Position numbers and translations under genes: made by a program
Part shown: positions 1 to 8,473 of the stretch, in pieces
Numbering within the stretch: position 1 is the first letter of the stretch
Layout of the letters: every line of letters begins with the position of its first letter
The notes under the pieces: generated by a model
Databases searched by the model: none
The model's input: only the letters and a program-made list of their open reading frames with translations
Told to the model about the DNA's origin: nothing
NCBI GenBank assembly: GCA_963662175.1
Contig: OY759215.1
Location: 18,155,079 to 18,219,078 of the forward strand
From: Aradus depressus
Taxonomy: Eukaryota; Arthropoda; Insecta; Hemiptera; Aradidae
Length of the DNA stretch: 64,000 bases
Reading direction: 5' to 3'

Positions 1-240
1 ATACCCCGTTGCCAATGCTCACATTGGGATGTTCACAACTTTCAGACTTTTTCCCGATTTAAGGAAACGAAAAAAATTTACTTGAATGGGGTATACATAT
101 ATTCTGTTGAGTGACAATGTTTACAAATGATAAATACAATACCAGAAATAAAATGAAAATATCCTTCCTCGCAGAAAATAAAGACAAGCTTCAAGAACCT
201 AGAACATGTCCAGTCTGTTAAATATTTTTATGATCTTTAC

Positions 241-316
241 CTTTCAATTGCTGGTAGATTGCAACGCGGTCCTCTTCTGTGGCATATTTACCGGCGGCTG
301 GTTGCCCTGCCTGGAC
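241..316 (-). CDS. Coding exon 2 of a probable secreted-protein gene (partial)
   Basis: Read on the minus strand, a 76-nt open exon is bordered by an acceptor (TTTTTTAG) and a donor (GGTAAAGAT). In phase 0 it encodes VQAGQPAAGKYATEEDRVAI followed by YQQLK and one base of a glycine codon. Phase 0 at its start fits the phase-0 donor of the signal-peptide exons at 4511-4567 and 5068-5124 on the same strand. After splicing, a signal peptidase site after VQA would leave a mature chain starting GQPA. I do not recognise the family. The spacing E-D-x4-Y-x2-L-K faintly recalls neuropeptide Y/F helices, but nothing like the amidated C-terminus is visible. If the donor is not used, the frame ends seven codons later, so this could be the last coding exon. 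The joining to exon 1 is inference; the splice sites and open frame are seen. Confidence 0.55.
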
Positions 317-821
317 CTAAAAAATGAAAATAATTTTATTTTTACATTATTATACCTTCAGTATAAGGAATTATTGTAACCTTGCGAAAATCTGAGTACG
401 AGTTTACATCGGAACTTCACGTTTCAAGGTACCCTGAACCAAGTGTACCATGATAAGGAAAGAGTTTTTAGGAGTTTGACGCCTCGATGCAAGAGTAGGT
501 ACTGCAAGAGGTCTGGATTTTATTGCGATTCCTTATCTGATAATGATAGAAAATCAATTTTTGAAATTTTTTGGAAATTATCTTGGGCTGAAAAAAAAAG
601 CTTGTTGTAAACAATGTCTCTTACACAGACGTACAAAGAAAAACTAAGAGTAAATAGGGACCTTAAAGAAGGTGAGGAACATTGACCTATACGCTAAAGG
701 TTGCAAATATTTCTCATCGAGTCTGTCAAGTAGTGTTTCTTAATACATTAGGCGTAGGAAAGTGGTGGGTGCGGAATATTGGTCTGAAAGGAAAGGAAGG
801 AGGTGGCTATGGAACCATTAA

Positions 822-1745
822 CCCTGGAGTAGTCGCGTGGTTGACATATGTCACCCACTTGCAGTATTTTTCTCAGAACTCACTGCTTTTCCTAGACTAC
901 ACCTCGAGCAGCCCAGCACCTGTCCATACATGTCTGACCTTAAGCCTCACTCCTTCAGAGCTCACTCCGTGTCATTCTGCACCCTGAACAGGTAACTTGT
1001 ACTGTGCTGGTTGACAACTGTCCCCCGCGCGACCTTTCTCGTCACTATTTAAGGTAAGTTTTCATTTCCATACAACATTTTATTTTCTTGTTTTATTATT
1101 TTTTTATATAAGTTACTCTTCCGTATACTTTTCTTGGCTTACCCAAGGCATCATTTTTGATTTTTATAGTCGATTTTACTCATATTTTTTTAGTTCTCTG
1201 ATTTTATTTATTTTTGTATTTATTCTTATTTTAGGTCAATATGTCAGAGTTGAAGAAAAGAAGAACTGAATTCTCATCAGACCCCAACGTTTGGGTAGAG
1301 TGGCTCAATGAAGAAAATTCTTCTGATGAAGGTGATGTCGAGGAATCTGAATCTGGTGAGTGATCACATACAAGAGAGTGATCACGATACAGAGACAGAT
1401 CAGTCTGCTGAGAAAGACGATAAAGATGAAAGTGAGAATGATTGTGGACGTCAAAGGGATAAAACCACGAGAAAATGGTGTGATAAATGCAATAAGTGGA
1501 TGTGCACTGACCATTTAAATAATATTTGTCATGATTGTTTCTAATTTTTTATTTTTCATTATTTTAATGTCATATCTTATTAATAAAAATATATTTCTTA
1601 AATGTTGCCTTTTATAAATCCATCTACTATTCATAAAACTTAGGTACAAAAAAGTTCAAGTACCCAAAACATGAAAAAAGACTAGGTGACACCTGTCAAC
1701 CACGCGACTAATCAAGTAACTATTGGTAACGCGACCACTCCAGGG
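822..1745 (+). mobile_element. piggyBac-type non-autonomous transposon
   Basis: The left end reads TTAA then CCCTGGAGTAGTCGCG, and the right end is its inverted complement (CGCGACCACTCCAGGG). A second inverted pair, CGCGTGGTTGACA with GTCACC, sits just inside both ends. TTAA at 818-821 matches the piggyBac target site. On the right the flank is AATT, consistent with a target copy that lost two bases. Inside is a shortened transposase frame (1241-1543). The insertion lies within the DUF7869-type gene, whose frame resumes on the far side. Confidence 0.7.
1241..1543 (+). pseudogene. piggyBac transposase deletion derivative (N-terminus fused to Cys-rich C-terminus)
   Basis: The frame opens with MSELKKRRTEFSSDPNVWVE and an acidic stretch, stops (TGA, about 1361-1363), and continues in another frame as a Ser/Asp/Glu-rich stretch ending in a Cys/His-rich tail (CDKCNKWMC, then HDCF). 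Acidic N-termini and a C-terminal Cys-rich DNA-binding domain are the two ends of piggyBac transposases. The roughly 400-residue catalytic region between them is missing, so this copy cannot transpose itself but could be mobilised by an intact relative. One frameshift separates the two halves. Confidence 0.6.
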
Positions 1746-2899
1746 AATTCTGATCCAAAAAAATGCTATTCAAAAATTAAGTTCTACAGAACGACGGGAA
1801 ACCGCCAAACAGTTTTTAAATTCTTTGAACAAAATGTCCAGTCATTATTATTATCGAAAAGACAATTCTACATTGATTCTGGAACCAATATTTAGTTCAA
1901 AAACAGATTTATAAGATGCATATTTGGATTACCATTCTAAACAAGAAGGTACAGGTGTGCATTTAAGTCGACCAACTTTTTTAGCTGTAACTGATGAAAT
2001 GAATATCTCATATTACACGCTTAAAAAGGATAGATGTGACGTATGTAAAGAATTAGCGCTGAACGGAGAGATTCACATGATCACTATGGATGTACAAGCG
2101 ACAAAAGTATGTCCACTTTTAAATGTTAGTGCCGCTTATTATAAAACAAAATTAACATGCCGCAATTTCACAATGTACGACTTGAAAGAGAAGCAGGGAG
2201 TTTGTTTTTGGTTCAATGAGACTGAGGCTGATCTCCAAGCGTCAACTTTTACCTCTATGCTACTATATTATATCAAGGAAATTCTTGGTAAGACAACAAA
2301 AAAGATTTTTGATAACTGTGGTTACCAGAATAAAAATGCCATATTTTCCAACGCATTGCTCAAATACTGCGTTCAAAATAAAGTTGAAATTGAACAAAAA
2401 TTCTTAATAATTGGGCATACCAAAATGGATGTGGTCACTGTACATGCGTTAATAAAAAACATAAAAATAAAAAAACAAGCAGATGTATTTGCCTGCTGAT
2501 TACATCCGCAGCTCTAAAGAAGCAATTAAAAATAAAAAACCGTACATTGTAAAAGAGGTTGATCATACATTTTTTTCGGATTACTCCGATAAAAATCATA
2601 TGAGATACAATTCTATTCGACCGGGGAGAAAAGCCAAAGACCCTACCGTATCAGACTTATAATCTATACTTTATACTCCTAACGGTAAAATACTAGTTAA
2701 AATAGTTTTTGATGGATCTTATACGAAGAATTGCCTATTCGGCCAAATAAAATAGAATCCTCAATTAAGTATAACAGGCTATTTGAAAACCGTCTACCAA
2801 TTAAAATATTTTTTTAAAAATATGAACATCCACAGGAGCTTAAACCGTTTATTCCGAAAGATTTTTATGAACCTTACAAACAGGCAAAAAAATTAAGTA

Positions 2900-4030
2900 C
2901 CTTCTAAGTTTAAAAAAAAACATTTAAATTTTTTCAAAAAAAAAGGGCAACTTAAGGAAATTGATCATGTTTTTTTCACCAAAAATTGTAAATTTCATTA
3001 CGCATTTTATTATTTTACTTACTTTTAAGGGTTTAATGTATTTTATGTAATAAATAATTCTTTGAAAACTTTGTTAGTGGTTGCCTTAGTTATTTTTCAA
3101 CATCGACAATACCAGATATCTGTTTCAAATTACAAATTTAAAGTGTTGCTTGCAAAGAAATAACAACTATGTCATATTTTAAATATAAATTATAGGAATT
3201 TTTTATTTTTCAATGTTTAAATTAACATTTATTAGTCTGAATAAACGACTGTAATAAAAAAAGACGGTGTGGGTCTCGGGACCCCCGGCAGAAGCTATGC
3301 TTCTAAAGAGAAAGAAAAAAATATCAGCTAATAGAAGCGTAGCGTCCTGACATCAGCTCGGTTTACGGAGATCTCGCAATTTTTTAAGAATTATACTTGT
3401 TCAAATTTTATTTTTACCTGAACCCAAAAAAAAAATCAAGTTCATTCATTAAATTAATAGAACAATGACGGAAGATAGGGGCACCTCAAATAAGGTAAGA
3501 GTCCATCAATAAAGAGATTGAAAGTTTGTAGGGAAAGCGGAAACATACGTATGAGGGTGTAATGTGTATGAGGGGTGTAAAGTCAATTTCAGTGATCAAA
3601 AGAAAGAGCAACAACCGAAGTTATGAGTCGACCAAGTAATGAAACTAAAGGTTTAGAGGGAGAGCGGAAACATACGTATGAGGCAGGATGTAAAGTCGAT
3701 TTCAGAGAGATATATACAAGAATTTGGATGGGGACTTTGAAAAATCGAACTTTTTACGACCACCCTAATGTATATTGGCAGGTGCTGGCATCTAGCGGAA
3801 GGAAACAGTACTATTAGTCTAATTTGGCTGCTGCTGACATCTAGCCCTGTGATCCAGAACTATTTAGAACAAACCTTTTACCCCAACTCCCAGGCGTCCC
3901 ATAAGAAGCATAGCTTCAAAAACATGTGCGATAAAATATTTTGAATAATTTAGACGGTTTTTTGTGCTTCCTGTAAAATTTCTTTCCTAAAATAGGGTAT
4001 CAGATAAACGGTATTGGCTTTCCACCATCG
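2900..4030. other. AT-rich non-coding stretch with a local duplication
   Basis: No convincing gene. Two imperfect copies of a segment containing AGCGGAAACATACGTATGAGG lie at about 3510-3590 and 3650-3710. The 64-codon frame at 3623-3817 runs across the second copy and looks accidental. A short element with AGAAGC(A/T)ATGCTTCT-like inverted motifs occurs near 3290-3310 and 3903-3920. Confidence 0.5.
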
Positions 4031-4058
4031 CATGGTGAGGTGTGTGAGGCTGGTCTCT

Positions 4059-4066
4059 GTATTATA
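4059..4066 (-). promoter_or_regulatory. TATA box of truncated promoter copy
   Basis: Minus-strand TATAATAC in the same context as the two full promoter copies. The ATG is kept at 4031-4033 but the sequence after it is not the signal-peptide exon, so this copy is broken directly after the start codon. Confidence 0.5.
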
Positions 4067-4381
4067 GCCGGCCCCCTCCCAGCCTCGCCTCCTCCAACCC
4101 TCCATCACCACGACTCCTAACTCCCAGAGGCAGATTTAAGTTAGATTGCGCCCTTGGCCCATTCCGATTTGGTGCCCTGCTTGTTTTGTGATGGTATACA
4201 TGTTATAATGAAAAATATGATACTAAAAGTAAGAAAAATATATATGTTATTCTTTGATTTTTTAACATAGGTAACATTATTAATAAAATAAAATACTCAA
4301 AAAAATAAATTATATTCATTATATATATATATATATATTATAGATATAAAATTATATATAAAATTATATATATATATTATA

Positions 4382-4418
4382 GACAACTAAATTAAGTAAA
4401 GACTAAAATAATTATAAT

Positions 4419-4456
<38 letters not shown>

Positions 4457-4490
4457 ATTATTATTTTAGTCTTTACTTAATTTAGTTGTC
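4382..4490. repeat. Hairpin-forming inverted repeat, copy A
   Basis: GACAACTAAATTAAGTAAAG and its exact inverse complement flank a (TAA)n(TA)n core. The arms are about 32 bp. The structure lies in the intron just downstream of exon 1 copy A. Confidence 0.85.
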
Positions 4491-4510
4491 AATGATTATG
4501 GTATACTTAC

Positions 4511-4567
4511 ATAGGCCAGGAGACAGAGACAGAGGCCGAGTTTGGCGATGAGAGAGGAGAGAGCCAT
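4511..4567 (-). CDS. Signal-peptide exon 1, copy A
   Basis: On the minus strand ACCATGG starts a 57-nt exon encoding MALSSLIAKLGLCLCLLAY, a short charged start and a hydrophobic core typical of a secretory signal peptide. It ends at GCCTAT followed by the consensus donor GTAAGTAT. A TATA box lies 37-44 bases upstream of the ATG. The donor is in phase 0 and fits exon 241-316 on the same strand. An identical exon occurs at 5068-5124. The two could be alternative promoters of one gene or the heads of duplicated genes whose other exons are lost. Start choice rests on the Kozak-like context and the promoter spacing. Confidence 0.65.
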
Positions 4568-4603
4568 GGTGAGGTGAGTGAGACTGGGGTGAGGCTGGTC
4601 TCT

Positions 4604-4611
4604 GTATTATA
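4604..4611 (-). promoter_or_regulatory. TATA box for exon 1 copy A
   Basis: Minus-strand TATAATAC within GGCTATAATACAGAG, followed within about 30 bases by pyrimidine-rich TCA-type initiator candidates (CCTCACC, TCTCACT) and then ACCATGG. Confidence 0.6.
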
Positions 4612-4862
4612 GCCGGCCCCCTCCCAGCCTCGCCTCCTCCAACCCTCCATCACCACGACTCCTAACTCCCAGAGGCAGATTTAAGTTAGATTGCGCCCTT
4701 GGCCCATTCCGATTTGGTGCCCTGCTTGTTTTGTGATGGTATACATGTTATAATAAAAAATATGATACTAAAAGTAAGAAAAATATATATGTTATTCTTT
4801 GATTTTTTAACATAGGTAACATTATTAATAAAATAAAATACTCAAAAAAATAAATTATATTC

Positions 4863-4912
<50 letters not shown>

Positions 4913-4952
4913 ATATAAAATTATATATAAAATTATATATATATATATTATA

Positions 4953-5047
4953 GACAACTAAATTAAGTAAAGACTAAAATAATAATAATAATTATATATA
5001 TATATATATTATTATTATTATTTTAGTCTTTACTTAATTTAGTTGTC
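4953..5047. repeat. Hairpin-forming inverted repeat, copy B
   Basis: Second copy of the 4382-4490 hairpin with a shorter TA core, in the intron start of exon 1 copy B. Confidence 0.85.
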
Positions 5048-5067
5048 AATGATTATGGTATACTTAC

Positions 5068-5124
5068 ATAGGCCAGGAGACAGAGACAGAGGCCGAGTTT
5101 GGCGATGAGAGAGGAGAGAGCCAT
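5068..5124 (-). CDS. Signal-peptide exon 1, copy B
   Basis: Same 57-nt exon as at 4511-4567: ATG in ACCATGG, 19 codons with a hydrophobic core rich in Leu and Cys, phase-0 end at GCCTAT followed by GTAAGTAT. It lies upstream of copy A in the minus-strand direction, so a transcript from its promoter would read through copy A, where splicing from the copy B donor to the distant exon at 316 would skip copy A. Complete identity with copy A indicates either very recent duplication or selection on the signal peptide. Nothing in the window lets me choose. Confidence 0.6.
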
Positions 5125-5160
5125 GGTGAGGTGAGTGAGACTGGGGTGAGGCTGGTCTCT

Positions 5161-5168
5161 GTATTATA
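5161..5168 (-). promoter_or_regulatory. TATA box for exon 1 copy B
   Basis: Minus-strand TATAATAC with the same spacing to the ATG as copy A (37 bases). Confidence 0.55.
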
Positions 5169-5220
5169 GCCGGCCCCCTCCCAGCCTCGCCTCCTCCAAC
5201 CCTCCATCACCACGTCTCCT

Positions 5221-5633
5221 AACTTCATACTCTGACAAACAACTTATATCCATCGACGTCACAGTAGTCAATATCTGAATTCTGGCTAAACACTCTTTTT
5301 CAATTTTTTAATTTCCCAAATATCTCATATTTATTTATAAGTATTGTAATCGGGCGAAAATCCGAGATCGCGGTTTCATCGGTTTTTCACGTCTCCTGAA
5401 TACGTTGTAACCATTCTCAAGATGTCTTTCTGTATGTGATTGGAAAGTTGTGAGCTCTCTACCGCAAAAACGATTATAGAGCTATAATCGTTTTTGCGGT
5501 AGTTCATAGCTCTATGAACTTGAAATTTGGAATGAAAAGTAGAAAACAAACTTTTCCTTTCTGCATGCGACCGGTGTTGGATTTTGGATGGGAATATGAA
5601 TAATATATATATTTAAAAAATAAATTAGTTATT
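5221..5633. other. Non-coding, contains a dispersed motif and palindromes
   Basis: No gene seen. A block around 5341-5395 (TATTGTAATCGGGCGAAAAT, then CATCGG, then TTCACGT) resembles one at 361-420, so it is a dispersed repeat. Palindromes are listed separately. Confidence 0.5.
5460..5520. repeat. Two back-to-back perfect palindromes
   Basis: 5460-5501 has 20-bp arms (TACCGCAAAAACGATTATAG) around a 2-base AG centre. 5501-5520 has 9-bp arms (AGTTCATAG) around a CT centre. They abut directly. Confidence 0.9.
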
Positions 5634-5729
5634 ATGACTCATGCCCGGGCTTTAACTACGAGGTCATATCGCTTACTACCAGAGCGCTCTTTCGTCACTC
5701 TGGTGGGCTCTACTGTAGGAGTCCTAAAT
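5634..5729 (-). mobile_element. SINE family 1, 3' fragment
   Basis: Matches the 3' body of the complete copies at 41413-41728 and 44271-44610: CATGCCCGGGCTTTAACTAC, CCAGAGCGCTCTTTCGTCAC and GGAGTCCTAAAT in the same order, in minus orientation. The tRNA head is absent. Confidence 0.8.
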
Positions 5730-5923
5730 CCGGTGATGACGATCCCAAGAGAACCGAGGTCCCCTCGGTCTCACGATCACCGGACACAGCGGAGGTTGGC
5801 CGAAGGTCCTCCGGGGTAGACGTTGTCTCTTCGCAGTCCATATCAATGGTAAACACCGACAAATTCTCCAGAGAGCCACTGTCGGGAGGTGTTGCAGAAT
5901 TCTTTTATTATTCTTTATTCTTA
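5730..5923 (-). pseudogene. Ty3/gypsy-type pol remnant downstream of the minisatellite
   Basis: On the minus strand, directly after the last minisatellite unit, one frame reads NSATPPDSGSLENLSVFTID and continues acidic and Ser/Thr-rich to about 5730 without a stop. The frame differs from that of the minisatellite, so a frameshift lies near 5890-5923. It probably belongs to the same retrotransposon polyprotein from which the 102-bp unit arose, but no catalytic motif is present. The SINE fragment truncates it. Confidence 0.35.
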
Positions 5924-6509
5924 CCATGTTAACATAATCCAGATTTGGGATAGTTCTTTCAACAATAACCGCCGGCAATCGCGATAATGCATCAGCCACA
6001 TTCTTATTGTCCTCAATACACTCGACCATGTTAACATAATCCAGATTTGGGATAGTTCTTTCAACAATAACCGCCGGCAATCGCGATAATGCATCAGCCA
6101 CTTTCTTATTGTCCTCAATACACTCGACCATGTTAACATAATCCAGATTTGGGATAGTTCTTTCAACAATAACCGCCGGCAATCGCGATAATGCATCAGC
6201 CACATTCTTATTGTCCTCAATACACTCGACCATGTTAACATAATCCAGATTTGGGATAGTTCTTTCAACAATAACCGCCGGCAATCGCGATAATGCATCA
6301 GCCACTTTCTTATTGTCCTCAATACACTCGACCATGTTAACATAATCCAGATTTGGGATAGTTCTTTCAACAATAACCGCCGGCAATCGCGATAATGCAT
6401 CAGCCACATTCTTATTGTCCTCAATACACTCGACCATGTTAACATAATCCAGATTTGGGATAGTTCTTTCAACAATAACCGCCGGCAATCGCGATAATGC
6501 ATCAGCCAC
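5924..6509. repeat. 102-bp minisatellite, left part (about 5.7 units)
   Basis: Units repeat every 102 bp and stay open on the minus strand (34 codons: ADALSRLPAVIVERTIPNLD, then YVNMVECIEDNKN). ADALSR after an acidic/Asn stretch is the hallmark of the RNase H C-terminus of Ty3/gypsy pol. Units alternate between CCACATTC and CCACTTTC, so this side has a 204-bp dimer. The last six bases AGCCAC (6504-6509) are one Polinton target copy; the array resumes at 21751. Confidence 0.95.
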
Positions 6510-6761
6510 AGTAGGGTATTTCAGTCTACATTTGGCACAGTTAAAGGGGGCCTATGCTGTTCCAGTAGTGCCACTAGTGTTAGGAAGGGTCAGGATTTAA
6601 AGGGATCCCGGGGGGTCACCCTGGGACTCGTGGTTTTAAAGTCCAGTGGATTGTGTGTGAAATGATTGTCAAACAGATGTAAACCTATCATTTATGTATT
6701 TATTTTGCTATCTCAAAAAATCGCTAGCGTCTGAGAGGTCATTCAACCGTGTATGTAAACA
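6510..6761 (+). repeat. Polinton left TIR
   Basis: 252 bp matching 21499-21750 in inverse orientation, with no difference that I could see. Starts AGTAGGG next to target copy AGCCAC. Confidence 0.95.
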
Positions 6762-7104
6762 GACGACGAGATTATACCACCACCTCATCCAACCATCAGT
6801 GTGTATCTCAGTGAAATTTTTTCGAAAAACGCGAGCGTTATATGAAACGCTGAGAATTGTAAACAAAGGACAGTCAATGAACTTTCAGTTCGAGTGATGA
6901 AATCGAAAGTCAGAACTGGTTTATCCTTCACCTGGTGTCCGATGAGAAGTCGGAGCCAAGATTTGCATAATCACTTGGAGACTAATTTGCATACCAGTCT
7001 GAGGGGATGTGTTCTCTTTTGCATAATTCACTTTTTCCTTTATGTATGATATCTTTTTTTGACTAGTATTTCGAATTTTCTAACTTCGAAGCGTTCCTCG
7101 ATAT

Positions 7105-7110
7105 TATAAA
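7105..7110 (+). promoter_or_regulatory. TATA box of first small Polinton gene
   Basis: TATAAA, followed about 30 bases later by an initiator-like CTCATT (about 7134) and the ATG at 7152. Confidence 0.5.
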
Positions 7111-7151
7111 AGAAGGGAATCTAGCGGGGTCCTCTCATTATCCACTTAAAC

Positions 7152-7570
7152 ATGGACCCCGAAACTACTAACGAAAGCGATTTGAACGCTCTAGTACAAA
7201 AACTAAATGCATCTAAGGCGGAATTCATACCAATAAATGAATTAATAATAGATGAGAAATATTCGATTCTTGCAATGAAAAGAATAAATACAATTTACGG
7301 ACCCAGTATAATCGCGACTTTCATTGAAGGAGATGTCGACGAGCCCAGCGACAGCTTGAAAAGCATTTTTTTGCCGAAGCGCTATACCGAAATGTTTTCC
7401 GATGAAGAACTACTTCAAGCTTCAGGTTACTTTAAAAAAAAAATAATAATTTAAAAAAAAGTCACTTTTTAAGAAAAACTAAAAATTTTTTTTTTTTTAC
7501 AGGTAATTTGAAATTGGCGTACAAAGGCCGAAGAATCAATAAGAAGCATTTATTTGAATTCTCAGTGTAA
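7152..7570 (+). CDS. Small spliced Polinton protein, paralogue 1
   Basis: Two exons, 7152-7425 and 7503-7570, joined across a 77-base intron (CAG|GTTACT to TTTACAG). The spliced frame is 114 codons including the stop. The pattern is EKYSILAMKRI, IYGPSIIATFIEG, IFLPKRYTEMFSDEEL, then after the junction NLKLAYKGRRINKKHLFEF. The second gene at 7942 follows it residue for residue in its core and uses an intron in the same place and phase; a third relative lies at 20720-21222. I do not know a function. Alternating hydrophobic strands and a basic C-terminus suggest a small beta-rich nucleic-acid-binding protein, which is inference only. The unspliced frame ends at 7454. Confidence 0.7.
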
Positions 7571-7941
7571 TCTAATGTATTTTTGAAAAATATATAATTT
7601 GTAATCAAGTGTTGACTTTATTTACACAACCAAAAATGATGAAATCTCACCCCCCTCAAACACAAATTTGTGCCAACCTACTTTCTAAAAGAAACTTGTA
7701 TGAATTTGAAATGTCAAATCCGAGTATATAAACCCTCTGAGATCCACGAATTGGTATCAGTCTTTCGTCTGAGATCTTCAAACCTCCAATAATGAACACT
7801 TCTTCTAGCGCTTCCAAGGTATATTCTAAAATTCTCTTAGACATTTTTATACTCTAAAAAAATTCGATAATAATTTCATGATGGCACAAATTTTTCAACA
7901 TCTTGTAGATTTCATCTCTTGTAAGAAAACTAAACACCAAA

Positions 7942-8335
7942 ATGCGTGGTGAAGTCGTATCTATGACCGAATTAACAGTAGGTGAAAAATATAGAATTCT
8001 TACCATGAAAAAAATTGAGACAAGTTACGGCCTTAGTATAATGGCAACGGTGATTGAAGATGAGGACCGTAATGCACAAAGATGGAATGATGGTCAGAAA
8101 ACGGTTTTTTTACCAAAAAGATATACTAAAATGTTTACCGATGATGATTTAAAAGATGCAGAAGGTAATAAAAAAAAGCTTAAGCCGTAATTTTTGACTT
8201 AGATAATTTTTTTAAAATTATTAAGCATCTCATTTATTTATTTATTTATTTTTTTTATTTTTTGTAGGCAAGCTAAATATGATATATAAAGGTCGTGGAT
8301 CAAGACAGGAGTATCTTTTAGAGTTTACAATGTAG
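7942..8335 (+). CDS. Small spliced Polinton protein, paralogue 2
   Basis: Exons 7942-8164 and 8268-8335 are separated by a 103-base intron (GAAG|GTAATA to TTTTTTGTAG). The spliced frame has 97 codons including the stop. Core motifs match paralogue 1: EKYRILTMKKI, SYGLSIMATVIED, VFLPKRYTKMFTDDDL, then KLNMIYKGRGSRQEYLLEF. The two genes are adjacent and in the same direction, so tandem duplication within the element is likely. Intron phase is conserved although the intron sequences differ, which supports real splicing. Function unknown. It could modulate the single-stranded intermediate of protein-primed replication, but nothing in the sequence proves that. Confidence 0.7.
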
Positions 8336-8473
8336 AGTATTCAATGTAATACCGATATTTTGAAATAATAAAAATCTGATTAAAAACGTATTGATATTGA
8401 TTTATAAGCACCTTAAGGGAAGGGAAAAAAATAATAAAATAAAATAATTTGAAAAGATTTTATTTTTTTATAT

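Larger units (their letters stand above)
490..2890 (+). pseudogene. Decayed DUF7869-type gene, interrupted by a piggyBac element
   Basis: Conceptual translation in several frames gives pieces typical of the large arthropod DUF7869 family, which I believe is transposon-related. In order: a Cys-rich start then IFEIFWKLSWAEKK (about 540-600), VCQVVFLNTLGVG (about 720-760), the piggyBac insertion, then SSTERRETAKQF (about 1780), the core from LDYHSKQEGTGVHLSRPTF through KKDRCDVCKELA and KLTCRNFTMYDLKEKQG to KKIFDNCGYQNKN (1924-2400), a tail with MRYNSIRPGRKAKDP (about 2600-2640) and ELKPFIPKDFYEPY (about 2840-2880). Stops and frame changes break it at several places, for example after 1912, 2498 and 2659. 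It is a pseudogene. Family assignment rests on remembered motif pattern, not on a search. Confidence 0.6.
4034..5220. repeat. Tandem duplication (545-557 bp units) carrying a promoter and signal-peptide exon
   Basis: The phrase CTGGTCTCTGTATTATAGCC occurs at 4050, 4595 and 5152, marking two full units and a partial third. Each full unit holds, in minus-strand order, a GC-rich upstream region, a TATA box, a short 5' UTR, an ATG exon with signal peptide, a consensus donor and an AT-rich hairpin-forming intron start. Units differ mainly in TA-repeat length and a few substitutions, so the duplication is recent. Confidence 0.85.

Noticed and set aside
241..316. Neuropeptide Y/F precursor
   Set aside because: Only a loose E-D, Y, L-K spacing fits; there is no visible R-x-R-F/Y-amide end or dibasic cleavage site.
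3623..3817. 64-codon plus-strand frame
   Set aside because: Runs across one half of a local duplication whose other half is not open.
5921..6502. A 193-codon minus-strand frame (MHYRDCRRLLLKELSQ type)
   Set aside because: Alternative frame of the same 102-bp minisatellite.
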